Shown: piece by piece, positions 25,701 through 37,712 of the stretch
How positions within the stretch are numbered: position 1 is the stretch's first letter
Layout of the letters: every line of letters starts with the position of its first letter
DNA from: Cotesia glomerata
Taxonomy: Eukaryota; Arthropoda; Insecta; Hymenoptera; Braconidae
Reading direction: 5' to 3'
DNA length: 64,000 bases
Assembly (NCBI RefSeq): GCF_020080835.1
Contig: NC_058165.1
Location: 5,245,771 to 5,309,770 of the forward strand
Translations under genes and position numbers: made by a program
The notes under the pieces: generated by a model
Told to the model about the DNA's origin: nothing
Database searches by the model: none
What the model saw: only the letters and a program-made list of their open reading frames with translations

Positions 25701-28700
25701 TGAATATATATTGTATATTTCACAACTTAGTCCTTGAGAATAAAAAATAATTAAAGAAATAGTTTAAAGGAGTGGCTAATTATAAATTTTTATATTTCCG
25801 TTTAATTATAAATAAAAATATTTATTTTAATATTCACATACATATTTTAATTCAACATTAATTTATAATAGCAAGTATCTAGACAGTGTTTGTTAAAAAT
25901 CAGTCGTAAATAATTTGTTTAGCAACTTTTTGGTTAATTACCATCTAAATATATACTGAAAGAAAAATTATCTTTCCAGAAACTTATTTTTTTAATAAAA
26001 ATACAAAATAATAATAATAATAATGATTAAATTAAAAAAATTTTTTTTTCTTTATTTAAATGGGCATTTTTTTTTTTAATTAATTCATTCAAAATTTAAA
26101 ACAATTTTTTTTAGCTGAAATAAAAATTATTCTTCCAATAAATTTCTTGTTTAAAAAAAAAAGTTTTTTTAATTAGTGAAAAAACAATTTTAAATAGAAA
26201 ACTTGCGACTTTTTACTTAAAAATTTTTTCCCAAATTTAAGAAACTTTAAAAAAAATTTATTATCAGAAAAATTTTTTATTTCTTCATTTAAATTTTAAA
26301 CAAATTAATTTCTTATCAGTTTTTATCTTTCAACCCTTCTATCAGTGTGCGTTACAAAAAAAATTATGAAATAAAATCAAAATTAATACAATTATTTATT
26401 AAAATAAAATTAATAAATTTTTTTCAAAGGTTCCATTTATGATATAAGAAAGTTTCATTAACAAATCCTCGATTTGTACACAGTAAAAAATTTTAATATT
26501 AAATATTTAACACTTTTATGTATTAAATAAACAAAGTAAATATTACATTTTCACATAAAAGTGTTAAATATTCAATACAAAGTTTTTTGACGCAGACACA
26601 AAATTTTTTACCGTTTAAAAAATTTCTCTAAAAAATAAAATTCTTATTTCCAAAACTCATATTCTCAATTTTCTAGTTCTCTGATTTGTAACACAAACTT
26701 TTACCAGTGGACAATTGAAACAAAAAACTTCAGTAATCATGACTGGCAATGCAAGCGTTCAGCCAGCCCTTAACAAATAAAATGTGTGTCATTACTCATT
26801 AACCATTCATAAATATTTATTAACAGTTAAGAAATTGTATTTAATAAATTACTTATTAACTGTTAATAAATATTTATTAAATTCTGATGTTAAAAAATCA
26901 TTTATTAACAGTTAATAAAGCTTATTAAATATAAACAAATTCTTCTATCAGTCCCGTACAGAAAAAATTCTGATTCAAAATGAATTTAAGATTGAAATTC
27001 ATATTTTGACACAAATATGAATTAGTTTTGAGATTAATCCAAATTTGAAATTGATTTGTAGATAAAAATTAGCACGTCTGTAGAACTTTCGATCCTGCTT
27101 CAGAATTTTAATAAAGATTTAAAAATATTTAGGATTAATTTTGTATACAAAATATCCTTAAGTCTTTATTAAAATTCTGAAGCAGGATCGAAAAATCTAC
27201 AGTTGTGCTAATTTCTGTCTAAAAATCAATTTCAAATTTGGATTGATCGCAAAACTAATTCATATTAGTTAATTTTAAATTCATTTTGAATCAGAATTTT
27301 TTTCCACGGGAGTGTAAAAAAACCCAGAATTTTCAGATTAAATTAAAATAATTCTTCCGAATTATTTTTATTTGTTCCAAGAGTTTAAAATTCATAGATA
27401 GGTAAAATTGTTTAAAAAATATTTTTTTTCAGTTCACTGCTAATAAAATTAACCCAATAAAATAATAAAATATTTTTTGCTTGATTAACGACAAAGTAAT
27501 TCTCCAAAACGATCTTGGATAAATATTCTTCCTCTTGAATGAATAAAATCACCGTAAAAAATATCAGAATAAATATTTTCAACAATGAACAATATAATTT
27601 CTCTGAATAATTTGAAATGAATAGGAAGTGTAATTGTATCAACAAAGGATTATGAAATTTAAGATTGTTACGTAATGACGTAATATATGAAGGACATTGC
27701 TCCAGGCAATGAACAATTAAAACGGTTTTACGGTATAATCAAATCAAAGATATAAATATAATGTCTATATATATATTTACAAATGTAAAGGTGCGCCGAC
27801 GGTTGTATTGAGCTAAATAAAACTTGTACATGTGATTCAACTAAAAGTATAAGTTTACTCGGATTATTTAATATATATGTATATATATTGTAGTTAACAA
27901 ATCTAGATCCAGGCGTGGTTGCATTGAGCATTACATCCGCCGCCGCCGCCGCCGCGGGTTCAAGGAGAGTGAGCGCGAGTTACGACGCGCTCAATCTGGA
28001 TCTCACGCTAGGTCGCCGTGGGCCGCGCGTCCTATCCCGGATTTAGGTCACTCACACGCGGGACAGACTCAATATATTTTATTTTATATATTGTATGTTA
28101 TGTACAGACTTATCCATGTATATAAGTCATACGTATTACGTCAGAGTAACGAATACTTAAGGTTCTCACAATTGGTGCTTACACAAAGCATTTACTTACT
28201 TTGCTTACGATAAGTACGCTCCAGTACTGGCTGAGACGGAAGCATTACGCATTTTCTCAAACTTTCGTTTCAATTTTTTTATCCTTCAACAAATTCACTT
28301 TTTATTCATATCTTTCATCTTTATTCACTGCAATGTTTTATTTATAACATTGTCATTTAATTATTTGAATCATGAGTAATGACACTCATTTTATTTTGTA
28401 AGGGCTGGCTAAACACTTGCATTGCCAGTCATGATTACTGAGGTTCTTTTTTTTCAATTATCCACTGGTAAAAGTTTATGTTACAAATCAGAGAACTAGA
28501 AAATTGAGAATATGAGTTTTGGAAATAATAATTTTATTTTTTAGAGAAATTTTTATACGGTAAAAAATTTTACGTCTGCGTCAAAAAACTTTGGGTTAAA
28601 TATTTAACACTTTTATGGTGAAAATTTAATATTTATTTTGTTTAATCAATACAAAAAAGTGTTAAATATTTAATATTAAAATTTTTTACTGTGTACAAAT

Positions 28701-31700
28701 CGAGGATTTTTTAATAAAACTTTCTTATATCAAAAATGGAAACTTTGAAAAAAATTTATTAATTTTATTTTAATAAATAATTATATTAATTTTGATTTTA
28801 TTTCATAATTATTTTTGGAACGCACACTGATAGAAATATTCGTTTATATTTAATAAGCTTTATTAACTGTTAATAAATGATTTTTTAACATCAGGATTTA
28901 ATAAATATTTATTAACAGTTAATAAATATCTATTAATGTTTAATGAATATTTGTTAACTGTTAACAAATATTTATTTAAAATAAAAAGCAAAAATTGCAA
29001 TTTTCTTTTGATACTTTTTATAACTCTGTAACTGGAATACATGATAATAATTAAATTCACTAAATAAATTAACGTTTTTAATATTTAAAAATATAAAAGA
29101 TAATTATGAGCTGTGGTAGAATTTTGTATTTTACAATAGACGTAATATAATTAATACAAATAATTTATAAAGATGATTTTTTTTTAAAAGCAATCTTGAT
29201 ATCGTATGACATTGCAAGCGAAACTAATTCACTCAAGAAAATATTTATTAACTGTTAATAAATATTTGATATCTATTAATAAATTCTTATTAACTATTAA
29301 TAAATGTAATTTTCTCCCAAATAAATATTTATTGAATATTAAAAAATATTTATTAAAATTTAATAAATTAAATAATTGTCTTCAAATAAATTAAATTATT
29401 ATGAGTTAAAAATTTTGCGTCATTGCGTCAAAAAAATTAGTGTTAAAAATTTTATGTTAAATATTTAAATTTTAAAAATTTAACATCTCTTTTTTTAAAT
29501 CAATAAAAAAAATGTTGAATATTTAACATAAAAATTTTTTGATTTTTATGTTAAATAACGCCAAATTTTTTATTGTGTACTAATCGAAGGTTTTTTAATA
29601 AAACTTTTTTATATCAAAAATGAAAACTTTAAAAAAAATTTATTAATTTCATTTTAATAAATAATTCTACTAATTTTGATTTTATCTTATAATTTTTTTT
29701 TGTAACGCATTTATGATCAATTATTGATTTTTTTTTCGCTGAAACTTTTCGAAATATGGTCAAATTTTTAGCTACGATAATATAAATGTACTGATTTTAT
29801 TTTTATTTTACTAAACAACACATTTTTCTCCGCAACTAAAATTACACATTAGTAAAAAAAAATTTTTTTATAAAATCTTTTTAATTTGCATCTTAAATAA
29901 TAATATCAATTAATTTATTGTAAAATAATAAAATTAATTACTGTCAAAGATAAATAAAAATTTATAAATAAAAATCTTGAGTGTGTAATATTTAATTTAC
30001 TAACTACAAAGTGATTCATTAATATAAATAAGTGATCTATTAGAAATGATAATTTCTCTACATAAATTTATTAATTTAAAGGTGCGGAGGTAAATTATTA
30101 TCAATTCAAATAACCAACTTTATTTAGAGTCACGACGTGAATGGCTGAAAATTATAACTTGTAACTTTCGGAAACCATACATGGAAATATGATTACTAAT
30201 AAGTAAAAGTACCATGACCAAATAATATTGTTTCAAATAGTGATATTTAAATGCTGTAATTTAGAGTTTATTGAACGAAACGATTCATTATTAAATTAAA
30301 CGATTTATTGAATTAAACGAAATGATCAAACAATATTAAAAATTATTTCATTTTTAATATTTTCTAATCCTTAAAATCATATTCAATACAATTTTTTATA
30401 GACGTTTAACATGTGAAATTATTTTTAATTTAATCATTTTCTTTAACAAAACTAAGAAAATAATCTAAAAATAAACTTATTAGAATTTCAGAGAATTTAA
30501 TTAGACCTTGAATTACTATATTTTTAAAAATCAATAGATTCGCGCAGAAAATAAACTTTTTTTTTTAATTTTTAGTACTTACAGTTATAATTACTTTAAT
30601 AATTTTAAGTCTACTTTACTTTACTTTAAATTTCAAGCCTAAATAGCTTCAAGTAAATTTTTTCATCCAAAAAAATTAATTTCGATTTTTAAGTTTAAAT
30701 ACCCGTGTAAAAAAAAATCGTCTTAAAAGTGTCTAAAAATTAATTTTCATAACAAATTCGAGAACTAAATTTCAAAAGTCTAATCTCGGATTTTTTATTT
30801 TTTTGGTGTCTTAAAAGAGTCTTAAAATAGTCTTGATTTGTGTCATGTTTAAGATCTTAAACAAACGACATTTTTAAGACAATTTTTATTTTTTACACGG
30901 GTAGTTCGAATCAAATCCATTGAAATTTAAATAAGTTTATTTCCAGTTAATGTTTCTATTTAAATTCAAAAAAGTTTTATGTAAATTTTAACAATTCATA
31001 TTTAAATCAACGTCTAATTGATGACTTAAGATTGCAATAAATAATTATAAAAATAAAAATTCACAAAAAAATTTCCATAAAATAATATCAAAATTTTTTT
31101 TCCAGGTTTATCTAACGATAACCCTAGTCTATGCACGCCGAGTCCAATTGCGCCCTCAAGCAGCAGTGCCGCAGATCTACTACGAAGATGAAGACGCGCG
31201 AGTATCCGCCGCTGAAGAAGTAGACATAGAAGACGGCGAGGGTTACCTATCCCACCGCCAACAACAAGAATACCAACCACGAACTCGAGCGCTTCCATCC
31301 CCGCGCTCTAAAGACATATCAAGCCCTTCAAAGCTTCCACCAGTCCAAACAATCCGTAACTACAACAAAGTAAACGACGACGGGTCATTCACCTTCGGAT
31401 ACGAAGCCGCGGACGGTTCTTTCAAGGAAGAAACCCGAGGTACCGACTGCGTAGTCCGCGGAAAGTACGGTTACATCGACCCAGACGGCAACCGTCGTGA
31501 ATTCGAGTACGTTTCCGGAAACCCTTGCGACCCGAACGCTCCAAAGGAAGAAGACGATGAATTACCCAGCAAGCAGGAGCCAGATGAAGTTGGCGGCCCA
31601 GCAAACTATCCACTGATCCGCCCTAGACCCGTTCCTCAAAACTACCCCCGAAAGTCCACAGCTCGTCCACCCACAACCATTTTCCAAAGCGAGCTGAATC

Positions 31701-32746
31701 TAGAAGACGAGGAAGCCAGCCAAGAATTGAAAGCTAACGACGAACCCGCAATTCGACCGACTTACCGTCCGAAGCCTCGTCCGAATTACCTCCAGGTTTC
31801 TCCAGTCCAGGGCGAGAATCTCTCTTACGAAAGTCCAAATGCCGTCACCCATTCCGCAAGCACCACTGCCAGCCCTGTCTATCGAGTAACTTCTCCAGCG
31901 CCTCGGTACCACAGCTTAGCAAGTCCCACAACTTCACGCCACGTGCCCACACCATCTTACCAAGCTCTGGAGTCAACTTCACCTCGTCCACAATCGACAG
32001 TCGCCATCACCCCAAGGCCCCACGTCTTGCAAATTGCTTCTCAATACGTCTCGCCCACCAGCACCGAAAGGCCCGGAGTCGTCTACGCCAGACAAAGGAG
32101 CACCACTGCCAATTCTTTGATACCTTCACCGTCTTCCAATGACGTACACCTGAACTTCGCTGCAGAACTGGAACGATACGTTAAAACTGTCCCGGTAACG
32201 AACCGACCTGTTACCAAAGTCTCCTCTGTCAAGGCAGAGCCAATTTACCAATCAGAGCTGGTCTACGATCCTAGCAGTGGACAGTACAACACACAATTGT
32301 ACCAAAGCTTGCCGCAAACTCTGGGAGACTTTAGGGTCAATCATAAATTGCAGCCGTATGTGGCTCAGCAGGAAGCTCAGGCTCATGCCGCTCTTCAACA
32401 GCAGCAGAGACACCAACAGCTACAGCAGCAAAGACAACAGTACCAGGCCCAACAGGCCCAACAGGCTCCTCGACCCACTTCCAGACCTCAACCTCAGGAG
32501 ACTATCTATCGCCAACAGCAAACTGATCAGTTGCTACAGTCCCAGCAGCTTTTTGCTCAGCAGCAACAACGCCAACAGCAACAACAACAGCCGGAGCCCA
32601 AGTATCAGTATCTTGCTTCTCAGAGAGATCCTAATTCTTATTATTATGCTGTTGCTCCGTCACAGAATCAGAGAGAAGCTCCGCTTTCCTTGAGCCAGAT
32701 TGATCAGTTCTTGCGTGGTAGCACTGCTGGGTTTCAGTTAGCTTAA
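16761..32746 (+). CDS. Cuticular protein 2, RR family, two coding exons
   Basis: The predicted product is a 552 aa secreted chitin-binding cuticle protein. Exons 16761-16778 and 31106-32746 join in phase 0 across a 14,327-bp intron (GTATGT donor, TTTTTTCCAG acceptor). The join makes MRIIILVYLTITLVYA, a clear signal peptide. After an acidic spacer, an RR domain spans about residues 86-148 (VNDDGSFTFGYEAADGSFK, RGKYGYIDPDGNRREFEY), followed by a CDPNAP segment. Two cysteines (about 121 and 147) are unusual for RR domains. The C-terminal 380 residues are Pro/Ser/Thr-rich and then Gln-rich, with several QQQ runs around 420-500. The wording of the domain resembles insect Cpr66D-like proteins from memory, which is unverified. 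The assignment of so distant an exon 1 is an inference; the phase, signal peptide and shared layout support it. Confidence 0.85.
18905..19206. mobile_element. MITE-like element with CACTGAAAAAAA / TTTTGTCTGTG ends
   Basis: Ends CACTGAAAAAAAAAATTAAC and TAAATTATTTTTGTCTGTGT. Its interior has many AATTCAAGTAAA-like and TTACTTGAATC-like inverted motifs. A similar element begins near 42285 in cuticle gene 3. Confidence 0.5.
19490..19960. other. Complex non-coding island in intron 1 of cuticle gene 2
   Basis: Unlike its AT-rich surroundings, this region has balanced composition and no repeat structure. It carries a perfect TGACTCA (AP-1/bZIP core) in CTACTGACTCAGTCGG near 19853. No frame resembles a protein. 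A cis-regulatory element is plausible. Confidence 0.35.
21205..21640. repeat. Dispersed repeat, direct copy at 29005-29400
   Basis: Shares GGAATACATGATGATAATTA-like, AAGATAATTATGAGCTGTG, ACATTGCAAGCGAAAC and repeated TTAACTGTTAATAAATATT-like motifs with 29005-29400 in the same order and orientation. No coding content. Confidence 0.7.
22180..22262. repeat. Simple repeat of ATAGATACATACATTTTA-like units
   Basis: Several imperfect copies of TAGATACATACATT in tandem. Confidence 0.7.
22735..22830 (-). mobile_element. tRNA-derived SINE copy 3
   Basis: On the - strand: A box GATAGCTTAACTGGAAGAG, anticodon-like CGCATAACC, B box CGTTCGATTCCCGGC. Similar to copies at 455, 5795 and 46620 in the tRNA-like part. 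Confidence 0.6.
22890..22945 (-). mobile_element. Retrotransposon 3' tail fragment
   Basis: TTTATTAATGCCAAGGCACA then GGCCAAATGGCAAA is the same tail as the retrotransposon fragment at 9520. A weaker copy is near 22400-22440. Confidence 0.45.
23070..23473. repeat. Near-perfect long inverted repeat (~160 bp arms)
   Basis: The left arm (about 23070-23231) begins AAATAATAGTTTAAAAAAAC and ends AAAAAAAGCGTGAGG; the right arm (about 23314-23473) is its reverse complement. I count one substitution and one A-run length difference. The loop is about 85 bp. Just beyond the right arm (23480-23545) is a partial degenerate copy of the outer arm. It could be a young fold-back element or a hairpin-RNA source; no coding frame. 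Confidence 0.85.
23563..23802. repeat. Direct repeat pair with CATACTGA units
   Basis: Copies at about 23563-23637 and 23730-23800 both read CAGGCGCGCA, then ATTACCCACGGAGAGTTAC, repeats of CATACTGA/CAAACTGA, then CATACAAGTGAAGCTAATA. The DNA between them includes GAGAACGGCT-like and GAGCGAGCCTGAGAAACGG non-AT sequence. No function is recognised. Confidence 0.7.
26338..26951. repeat. Repeat block with inverted counterpart at 28375-28960
   Basis: Contains the reverse complement of blocks found at 28375-28831, for example GACTGGCAATGCAAG, CCAGTGGACAATTG, AATCCTCGATTTGTACACAG. The final part (26820-26951) matches the inverted form of 28826-28960, but block order differs between sites, so this is not a simple hairpin. 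Confidence 0.7.
26952..27311. mobile_element. Palindromic MITE
   Basis: Ends TCCCGTACAGAAAAAATTCT and TTTTTTTCCACGGGA. Inner pairs include GATTCAAAATGAATTTAA, TCCAAATTTGAAATTGATTT and CGATCCTGCTTCAGAATTTT with their complements. Arms are about 165 bp. Confidence 0.75.
27930..28062. other. GC- and CpG-rich island inside the 14-kb intron
   Basis: A sharp island in otherwise AT-rich DNA: a CCG triplet run (ATCCGCCGCCGCCGCCGCCG), then CGCGAGTTACGACGCGCTCA, GGTCGCCGTGGGCCGCGCG and CACACGCGGGACAGACTC. No homologous copy in the window and no convincing coding frame. It may be an alternative promoter, non-coding RNA start or enhancer. Confidence 0.5.
28375..28960. repeat. Repeat block, counterpart of 26338-26951
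   Basis: Carries AGGGCTGGCT, TTGCATTGCCAGTCATGATT, CAATTATCCACTGG, CAAATCGAGGATTTTTT and TGATAGAAATATTCG, inverted relative to 26338. A third partial copy, in the same orientation as this one, is at about 29405-29712. Confidence 0.7.
29005..29712. repeat. Composite of dispersed repeats
   Basis: 29005-29400 is a direct copy of 21205-21640. 29405-29712 repeats the AATCGA.GGTTTTTTAATAAAAC, TTTATATCAAAAATG and GTAACGCAT blocks of 28540-28831. Confidence 0.65.
31106..32746 (+). CDS. Cuticle gene 2, coding exon 2
   Basis: Begins after TTTTTTTCCAG at 31105 with GTTTATCTAACG (VYLT) and ends with TAA. It holds most of the signal peptide, the RR domain and the long Pro/Ser/Gln-rich C-terminus that ends GFQLA. 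Composition contrasts strongly with the AT-rich flanks. Frames on the opposite strand are shadows. Confidence 0.92.
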   Translation, partial: VYLTITLVYARRVQLRPQAAVPQIYYEDEDARVSAAEEVDIEDGEGYLSHRQQQEYQPRTRALPSPRSKDISSPSKLPPVQTIRNYNKVNDDGSFTFGYEAADGSFKEETRGTDCVVRGKYGYIDPDGNRREFEYVSGNPCDPNAPKEEDDELPSKQEPDEVGGPANYPLIRPRPVPQNYPRKSTARPPTTIFQSELNLEDEEASQELKANDEPAIRPTYRPKPRPNYLQVSPVQGENLSYESPNAVTHSASTTASPVYRVTSPAPRYHSLASPTTSRHVPTPSYQALESTSPRPQSTVAITPRPHVLQIASQYVSPTSTERPGVVYARQRSTTANSLIPSPSSNDVHLNFAAELERYVKTVPVTNRPVTKVSSVKAEPIYQSELVYDPSSGQYNTQLYQSLPQTLGDFRVNHKLQPYVAQQEAQAHAALQQQQRHQQLQQQRQQYQAQQAQQAPRPTSRPQPQETIYRQQQTDQLLQSQQLFAQQQQRQQQQQQPEPKYQYLASQRDPNSYYYAVAPSQNQREAPLSLSQIDQFLRGSTAGFQLA

Positions 32747-32797
32747 GAAAGAAAACTGTCTTAGAGAGGTTTAAGAGTGAGAGTATGGGCCGTTGAA

Positions 32798-33398
32798 AGA
32801 GTCATGTGGGGCAAGTGTGCGCATTTTAATTGGTGTCAAAATTAAACAAGCTGAGTATTTATTTAGGTAATAATTGAATTGAGAAATAAAATCTTAAATT
32901 TTAAATTTGAAGAAAGGGAGTAATCTGGATGATTAAAAATGTGCACACTTACTCTGTACTAAGGGTAGTGTGCGCACTCATGGGGGTAAATTTGCGCAAC
33001 TAAGGGAACTAAGTGGATTTTTAATGCCCTAAGCAGACTGATTTTAATAATACTTAGATAACTTTATTGAGACATAACATAACTTGAAATGTTATGCTAA
33101 ATAAAAAGCTCAAGTACATTATTAACAGAAAACAAAATTAATTTACTTTAGTTACTTTCCTTAGTACAGTGTGACAATCTTTGCCTTGACAGTAAATTTT
33201 ACCTTTACGCCACAAGATTCTTAATATTTTACTTTTTAAGTAAACGAATGATACCATATGGGTTTTTCTTGCATAAGCTAATTTTTCACCAACAAACCTT
33301 TAATTTGCCTACACATATCACAAACTTCCCCCTCCCCATTGATAAATAAAGAGGTTGCGCTCACTTACCCGCTGCGCACAGTTACTCCACGTGACTCT
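32798..33398. mobile_element. TIR element in the 3' region of cuticle gene 2
   Basis: The left end AGAGTCATGTGGGGCAAGTG pairs with the right end CAGTTACTCCACGTGACTCT, continuing into TGCGCA on both sides, for about 26 bp of imperfect inverted terminal repeat. It starts 52 bp after the stop codon of cuticle gene 2 and contains an AATAAA at 32885. No coding frame. Confidence 0.65.
32885..32890 (+). terminator. Candidate poly(A) signal of cuticle gene 2
   Basis: AATAAA 139 nt after the stop, lying inside the TIR element at 32798-33398. Confidence 0.4.
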
Positions 33399-36300
33399 AT
33401 GCATAATTAGGGTTCTTTTATCCAATTTATGATCATTTAAACAGCGGCTATTATATATTATGTATTATGTTTGATGTGTGGGTATACACTTTTAATATTA
33501 TTATTTTCATGATAATAGATTTCGATTTGTGAGGAGCTTTGGATCAAAAGGTTATTTTTGCATTTGCGGAAGTACTGTGTGAAAAAATTGTTAGAATTTG
33601 GAAACTAATGTTAAAAAATTGAAGATTTTGAAAAATTAGAGTTTATATTGTTATGATTGAAAGCTTCTCGAGTAATTTGTAAATTTTTAATTATTTTTAT
33701 TCCGTTAAATCGATGGCACATTATGAATATATCGTTGATACTGTTTAATACTCAATTGCAAGTCGCAGTTGCCAAAATAATGTTTTTTTTTTCTTAGGAT
33801 TAAGATTTCTATAATGTTAATGGATCAGTTAAATCGTTTTATCGTTGTTCCTATTTGTGTTAAATTGAAAATAAATATTTCGTTTGTTTTTTATACAAGA
33901 TATTGGATAAATTTTAGTAAATTACCTGCCCAAACGATGCCATAAACTTAAAAAATTATAAATACAAGCCCGTAAAAATAGGAAAATGATGGAATCGAAA
34001 ATATTAATAAAGATAACGATCAAATATACAGTATTTTTACTATTAATATTTTTAGTTTTGAAAATCTAAATTATAAGAGTAATAACTGAGACATTAATCT
34101 TATAACTCTGATAAAAGAATATAAATTGTGATTGCGTCTACTTGTCCGTCCGAATGTAGCATAATTTTATCATTTTAATATTCATCCATCGCATTACTAA
34201 TGTCACAAAAGCGTTAATTGGTCAAATTTTTATTATTTTGTTTAAATTTTAGTGAAAATTAATTTAGCAGATATTTGATAATTGTAAGAATTTTTTTAAC
34301 AAATAAATTATGGCAAAAAAAAATTATTAAAAAAAATTGACGTATAGAAATTTTGAAAAATTAAAAATGCAATTTTTCAAAAATAATTTTTTTTAATAAA
34401 TTCATTTGTTAAAAAAAAAAATTAAAAAATAATCAATTGACTGCTAACTTTAATATCATTAAATTTTATTCTTTAATTATTTTTAGTATAAGAAGTCGAA
34501 ATTTTTGAACAATTTTACAGAAAGAAGCAATTTTTGTCCGTATTTTTGTTGTCAAAAATTTTTAACTTTTTTTAGAAGTTTAATTTATAAATTAATCCAA
34601 TTTTTTTAGTTTTTAATACAAAATTTGGATAAAATTTAGTAAAAAAATAAAATAATAAAATATGAAAATTATTAATTTATAATTTTAAATCTTTCTACAA
34701 AAATATCATACAATTTTTTTTTGTAAATTTTCAGTAAAATTTTAATGCAAAAATATTAAAAATTCAAATTTTTTAATATTTTTTTTTTCAACTATTTTTA
34801 TATTTTTTAGCACGGGAAAAATTTATAATTTAAAGATTCTAATATTAATAAAAGAAATTAATTGTTTCAATATTTTTTTTAAAATTTATTTTAAATACTA
34901 TAAAAAGTAAAAATTTTTCAATTTACTTTTTTTAGTATTTTTTAAATCAAAACATCAAAGTACACAAAAAAAATTTTTTTTAATTTTCAAAGTCCCTTTT
35001 TGCATCTTCAAAATTAAACTTTACACACACTTTACGCTTATTGAAGCATTATTAATGCGAATTGTAAATATTTCGATAATATAACTGTTTGAAATAAAAT
35101 TTCTAACAGAGATATTATCGTTAATAATAAATAAAATAAAAACTAATTATTTAGTATATTATTTTTATATTTGTATTACATAATAATAATAGTAATTAGC
35201 ATAAATCCAAATAAACATATAACAATTTTTTGTATCTTTATATTGAACATGTATCAAAAATAAACGAATAAAGTTAAAATATAAAAGAATAATAATAACT
35301 TTTATTAAATAGCTATTAATTAATAAAATGAAACTCGTAATTAAATTACATTAATTAGTAATATAATATTGAGATAGTACCGAGGTAATGGATAACATTA
35401 AAGATTATATTATCTCAAGTAAAATAGCTTCGATATAAAATAATTATATGATGCAACGATTCTTTATTTATTTTTTCACGTGTGGGCTTGAGACAGTATA
35501 TGAGTGTAAGTACATAAAAAAATAATAATAAAAATACACGAGATAATTTCGTACTCTACAATAACTCGTATTACATACCATGGGAACTATTGTTATGCAT
35601 TATTTTATAGTACATACTCTTGTTCCCTTCATTGCGTGCTTTTTACTCCCACATGGCTTTCACTTGTCTCCGTGTGATTTCTATCCTATCCTACATCATT
35701 GGGCGAGACACTTATAGACACTAGACTAGCTATTCCAATTTAACTATTTATCTTTATATCTTTGTTGAGATTTCTTATTATCGCTTAGTACTTTAACAAG
35801 CTAGTTAATTTCACTCATCTTCAGTTTCATTCAGTTCCTTCCTTCTTGCCAATCTATCAATCTACTATTTAAAACCAATTACAATTACATTTATCTCAGA
35901 ATTTTTTTAAGTCAATTTTTTTTTTCACTTTGTCAAGAATAAATGAGTGTTACTTCCCTTTGAAGTATAAGAAAATTTATTTTTTAAGAAATTAACAATA
36001 TTGTAATTAGAAATTAATTTGTTTAAAATTTTTATTTTTTAGCTGAAAAAATAAAAATGTTTATTACAGTAAATTGTTTTTAAAAAAAAAATTTTAATAG
36101 GTTTGGGAAAAAATAATTTTGGAAGAAAGTTCACAAGTTAAAATTTTTTGTGTGAAATTTTTTAGTAATTTTCTGAAAAAAAAATAACTTAATGTGTTTA
36201 AAATTTAAAAAAATTCACAAGTTAAAATTTTATTTTTCCAAATCAAATAAATTTTTTTTTCACTAAAAAAATTACTGTGATAAAAATTTTTATTTCTTCA

Positions 36301-36897
36301 GTTAAAAAATAAAACTGTTTTAAATTTTTAAATTAAAAAAAGTTTTTTTTTTTATCAGAAAATTACAATTTTTATTAAAAACTAATCGATTTTACCTAGA
36401 AAGTATGTCAGAAAAATTTTTGACAGCTTGAAGATTTATAATTAAGAGGTTTATGTATTTTAAAAGAGTTTTCACGAGTTAAGAAGGTGTAAGACAAAGA
36501 AATAAATACAAGGGAAAGCTGTTTAGTTATTATATTAATAATCATAATTTTGTGGTGAGATATATTGATGACTTTGCTAGTTACAGCTCTGTATAACTTG
36601 CATTATTTATTTAGATTCTTATATGTCGTCAAAAGGATAAATTATCCATTAGTTAATTTTTTCAAAATTCTTTTAACTTTGAAAATATTAAATTTTATTA
36701 AAAAAAATTTTTACTTCCAGTTAAATTAATATTTAAAACTTTCATAATTTCACAATAATTATAGTGTGTTAAAAAAAATCATATATTCTTGATAAAACTA
36801 GTAAAAAACAATAGTATTTTTCTTATCTGAAAATAAATCGTTTTTAGTCAGTACTCTGGAGTAATGTCTTGATGAAATGATGACTTTGTAAAAAAAA
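33399..36897. other. Intergenic AT-rich stretch, no gene seen
   Basis: Mostly A/T-rich. A somewhat more complex stretch at about 35470-35860 has no persuasive frame. No RNA gene or clear element boundary was found. Confidence 0.5.
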
Positions 36898-37575
36898 TTA
36901 GAAAATCGGTTGACCCTAAAGGCCATTCCTGCAACTTCCCGTTAACTCCATACTTAAGCGCTCACAATTGCACTTATTGCGTTTTTGAGCTCTTCGAGCT
37001 CAAAAATCTGATAGAAGTTTTAATGAAACACTATTTTCTAAATTTTCAACCCGCAATAACTTTCGAATGAATGAACCGATTTTTACGCGGTTTACGGTAT
37101 TCAACGCAATATTTTAAGCCTCATGAAGAATCTTTGTTTTAATTGATCGAATCAGAAATTTCGAAGTAATTCCAAAAAAACACTTTTTTCGGTTTTCTTT
37201 CGACAACGATAACTCACGAACGAATCAACCGATTTTGACCGGGCTGGCGGCGATCTACGTGGTTTTTTTATGTTAAAAGCTGATTAGTTTTTGGAATTGA
37301 TCGGTAGAGCAGTTTAAAAGTTATTCCAAAAAAATCACATTTGAAAAAAATTTTTTTTGCAGGTTTTTTGAGATTTCTCAAAATCTATCGGTTCAAATCG
37401 CTCCAAATGGTATTCAAAATCTAAATTTGGTCAAGCCCTTTCGAATGGCGCCAACTGCGATGAAATTGGTCAAGCCGTTCAAAAGTTATAAAAGGATTAC
37501 ATACATCCATAACGGGGTAAAATCAATAACTTCCTGATTTTTGAAAATTTTCAATTTTCATTGCGGGAAGTTAAA
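36898..37575 (+). mobile_element. Repeat family A copy 3
   Basis: Starts TTAGAAAATCGGTTGACCCT and ends TTGCGGGAAGTTAA. It has CATTCCTGCAACTTCCCGTT and GATAACTCACGAACGAATCA like other copies. It ends 138 bp before the receptor's terminal stop codon. Confidence 0.75.
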
Positions 37576-37712
37576 AAAACATTAATATACTTTTGAAAGA
37601 TAAAGATCGAATGAGAAAAAACTCTTTAATTGGATTCAAACTTTGAAATCACACTTAACAATAATTAACAAAGTTCAATACACAAACAAACTAACTGATG
37701 ATGCACGCGAAT

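Larger units (their letters stand above)
16779..31105 (+). other. Intron 1 of cuticle gene 2 (14.3 kb)
   Basis: AT-rich with many repeats listed separately, plus two islands of higher GC content (about 19490-19960 and 27930-28062). Stretches 16779-18900, 20000-21200, 24000-26330 and 29720-31100 show nothing I can name beyond A/T-rich sequence. Confidence 0.65.
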
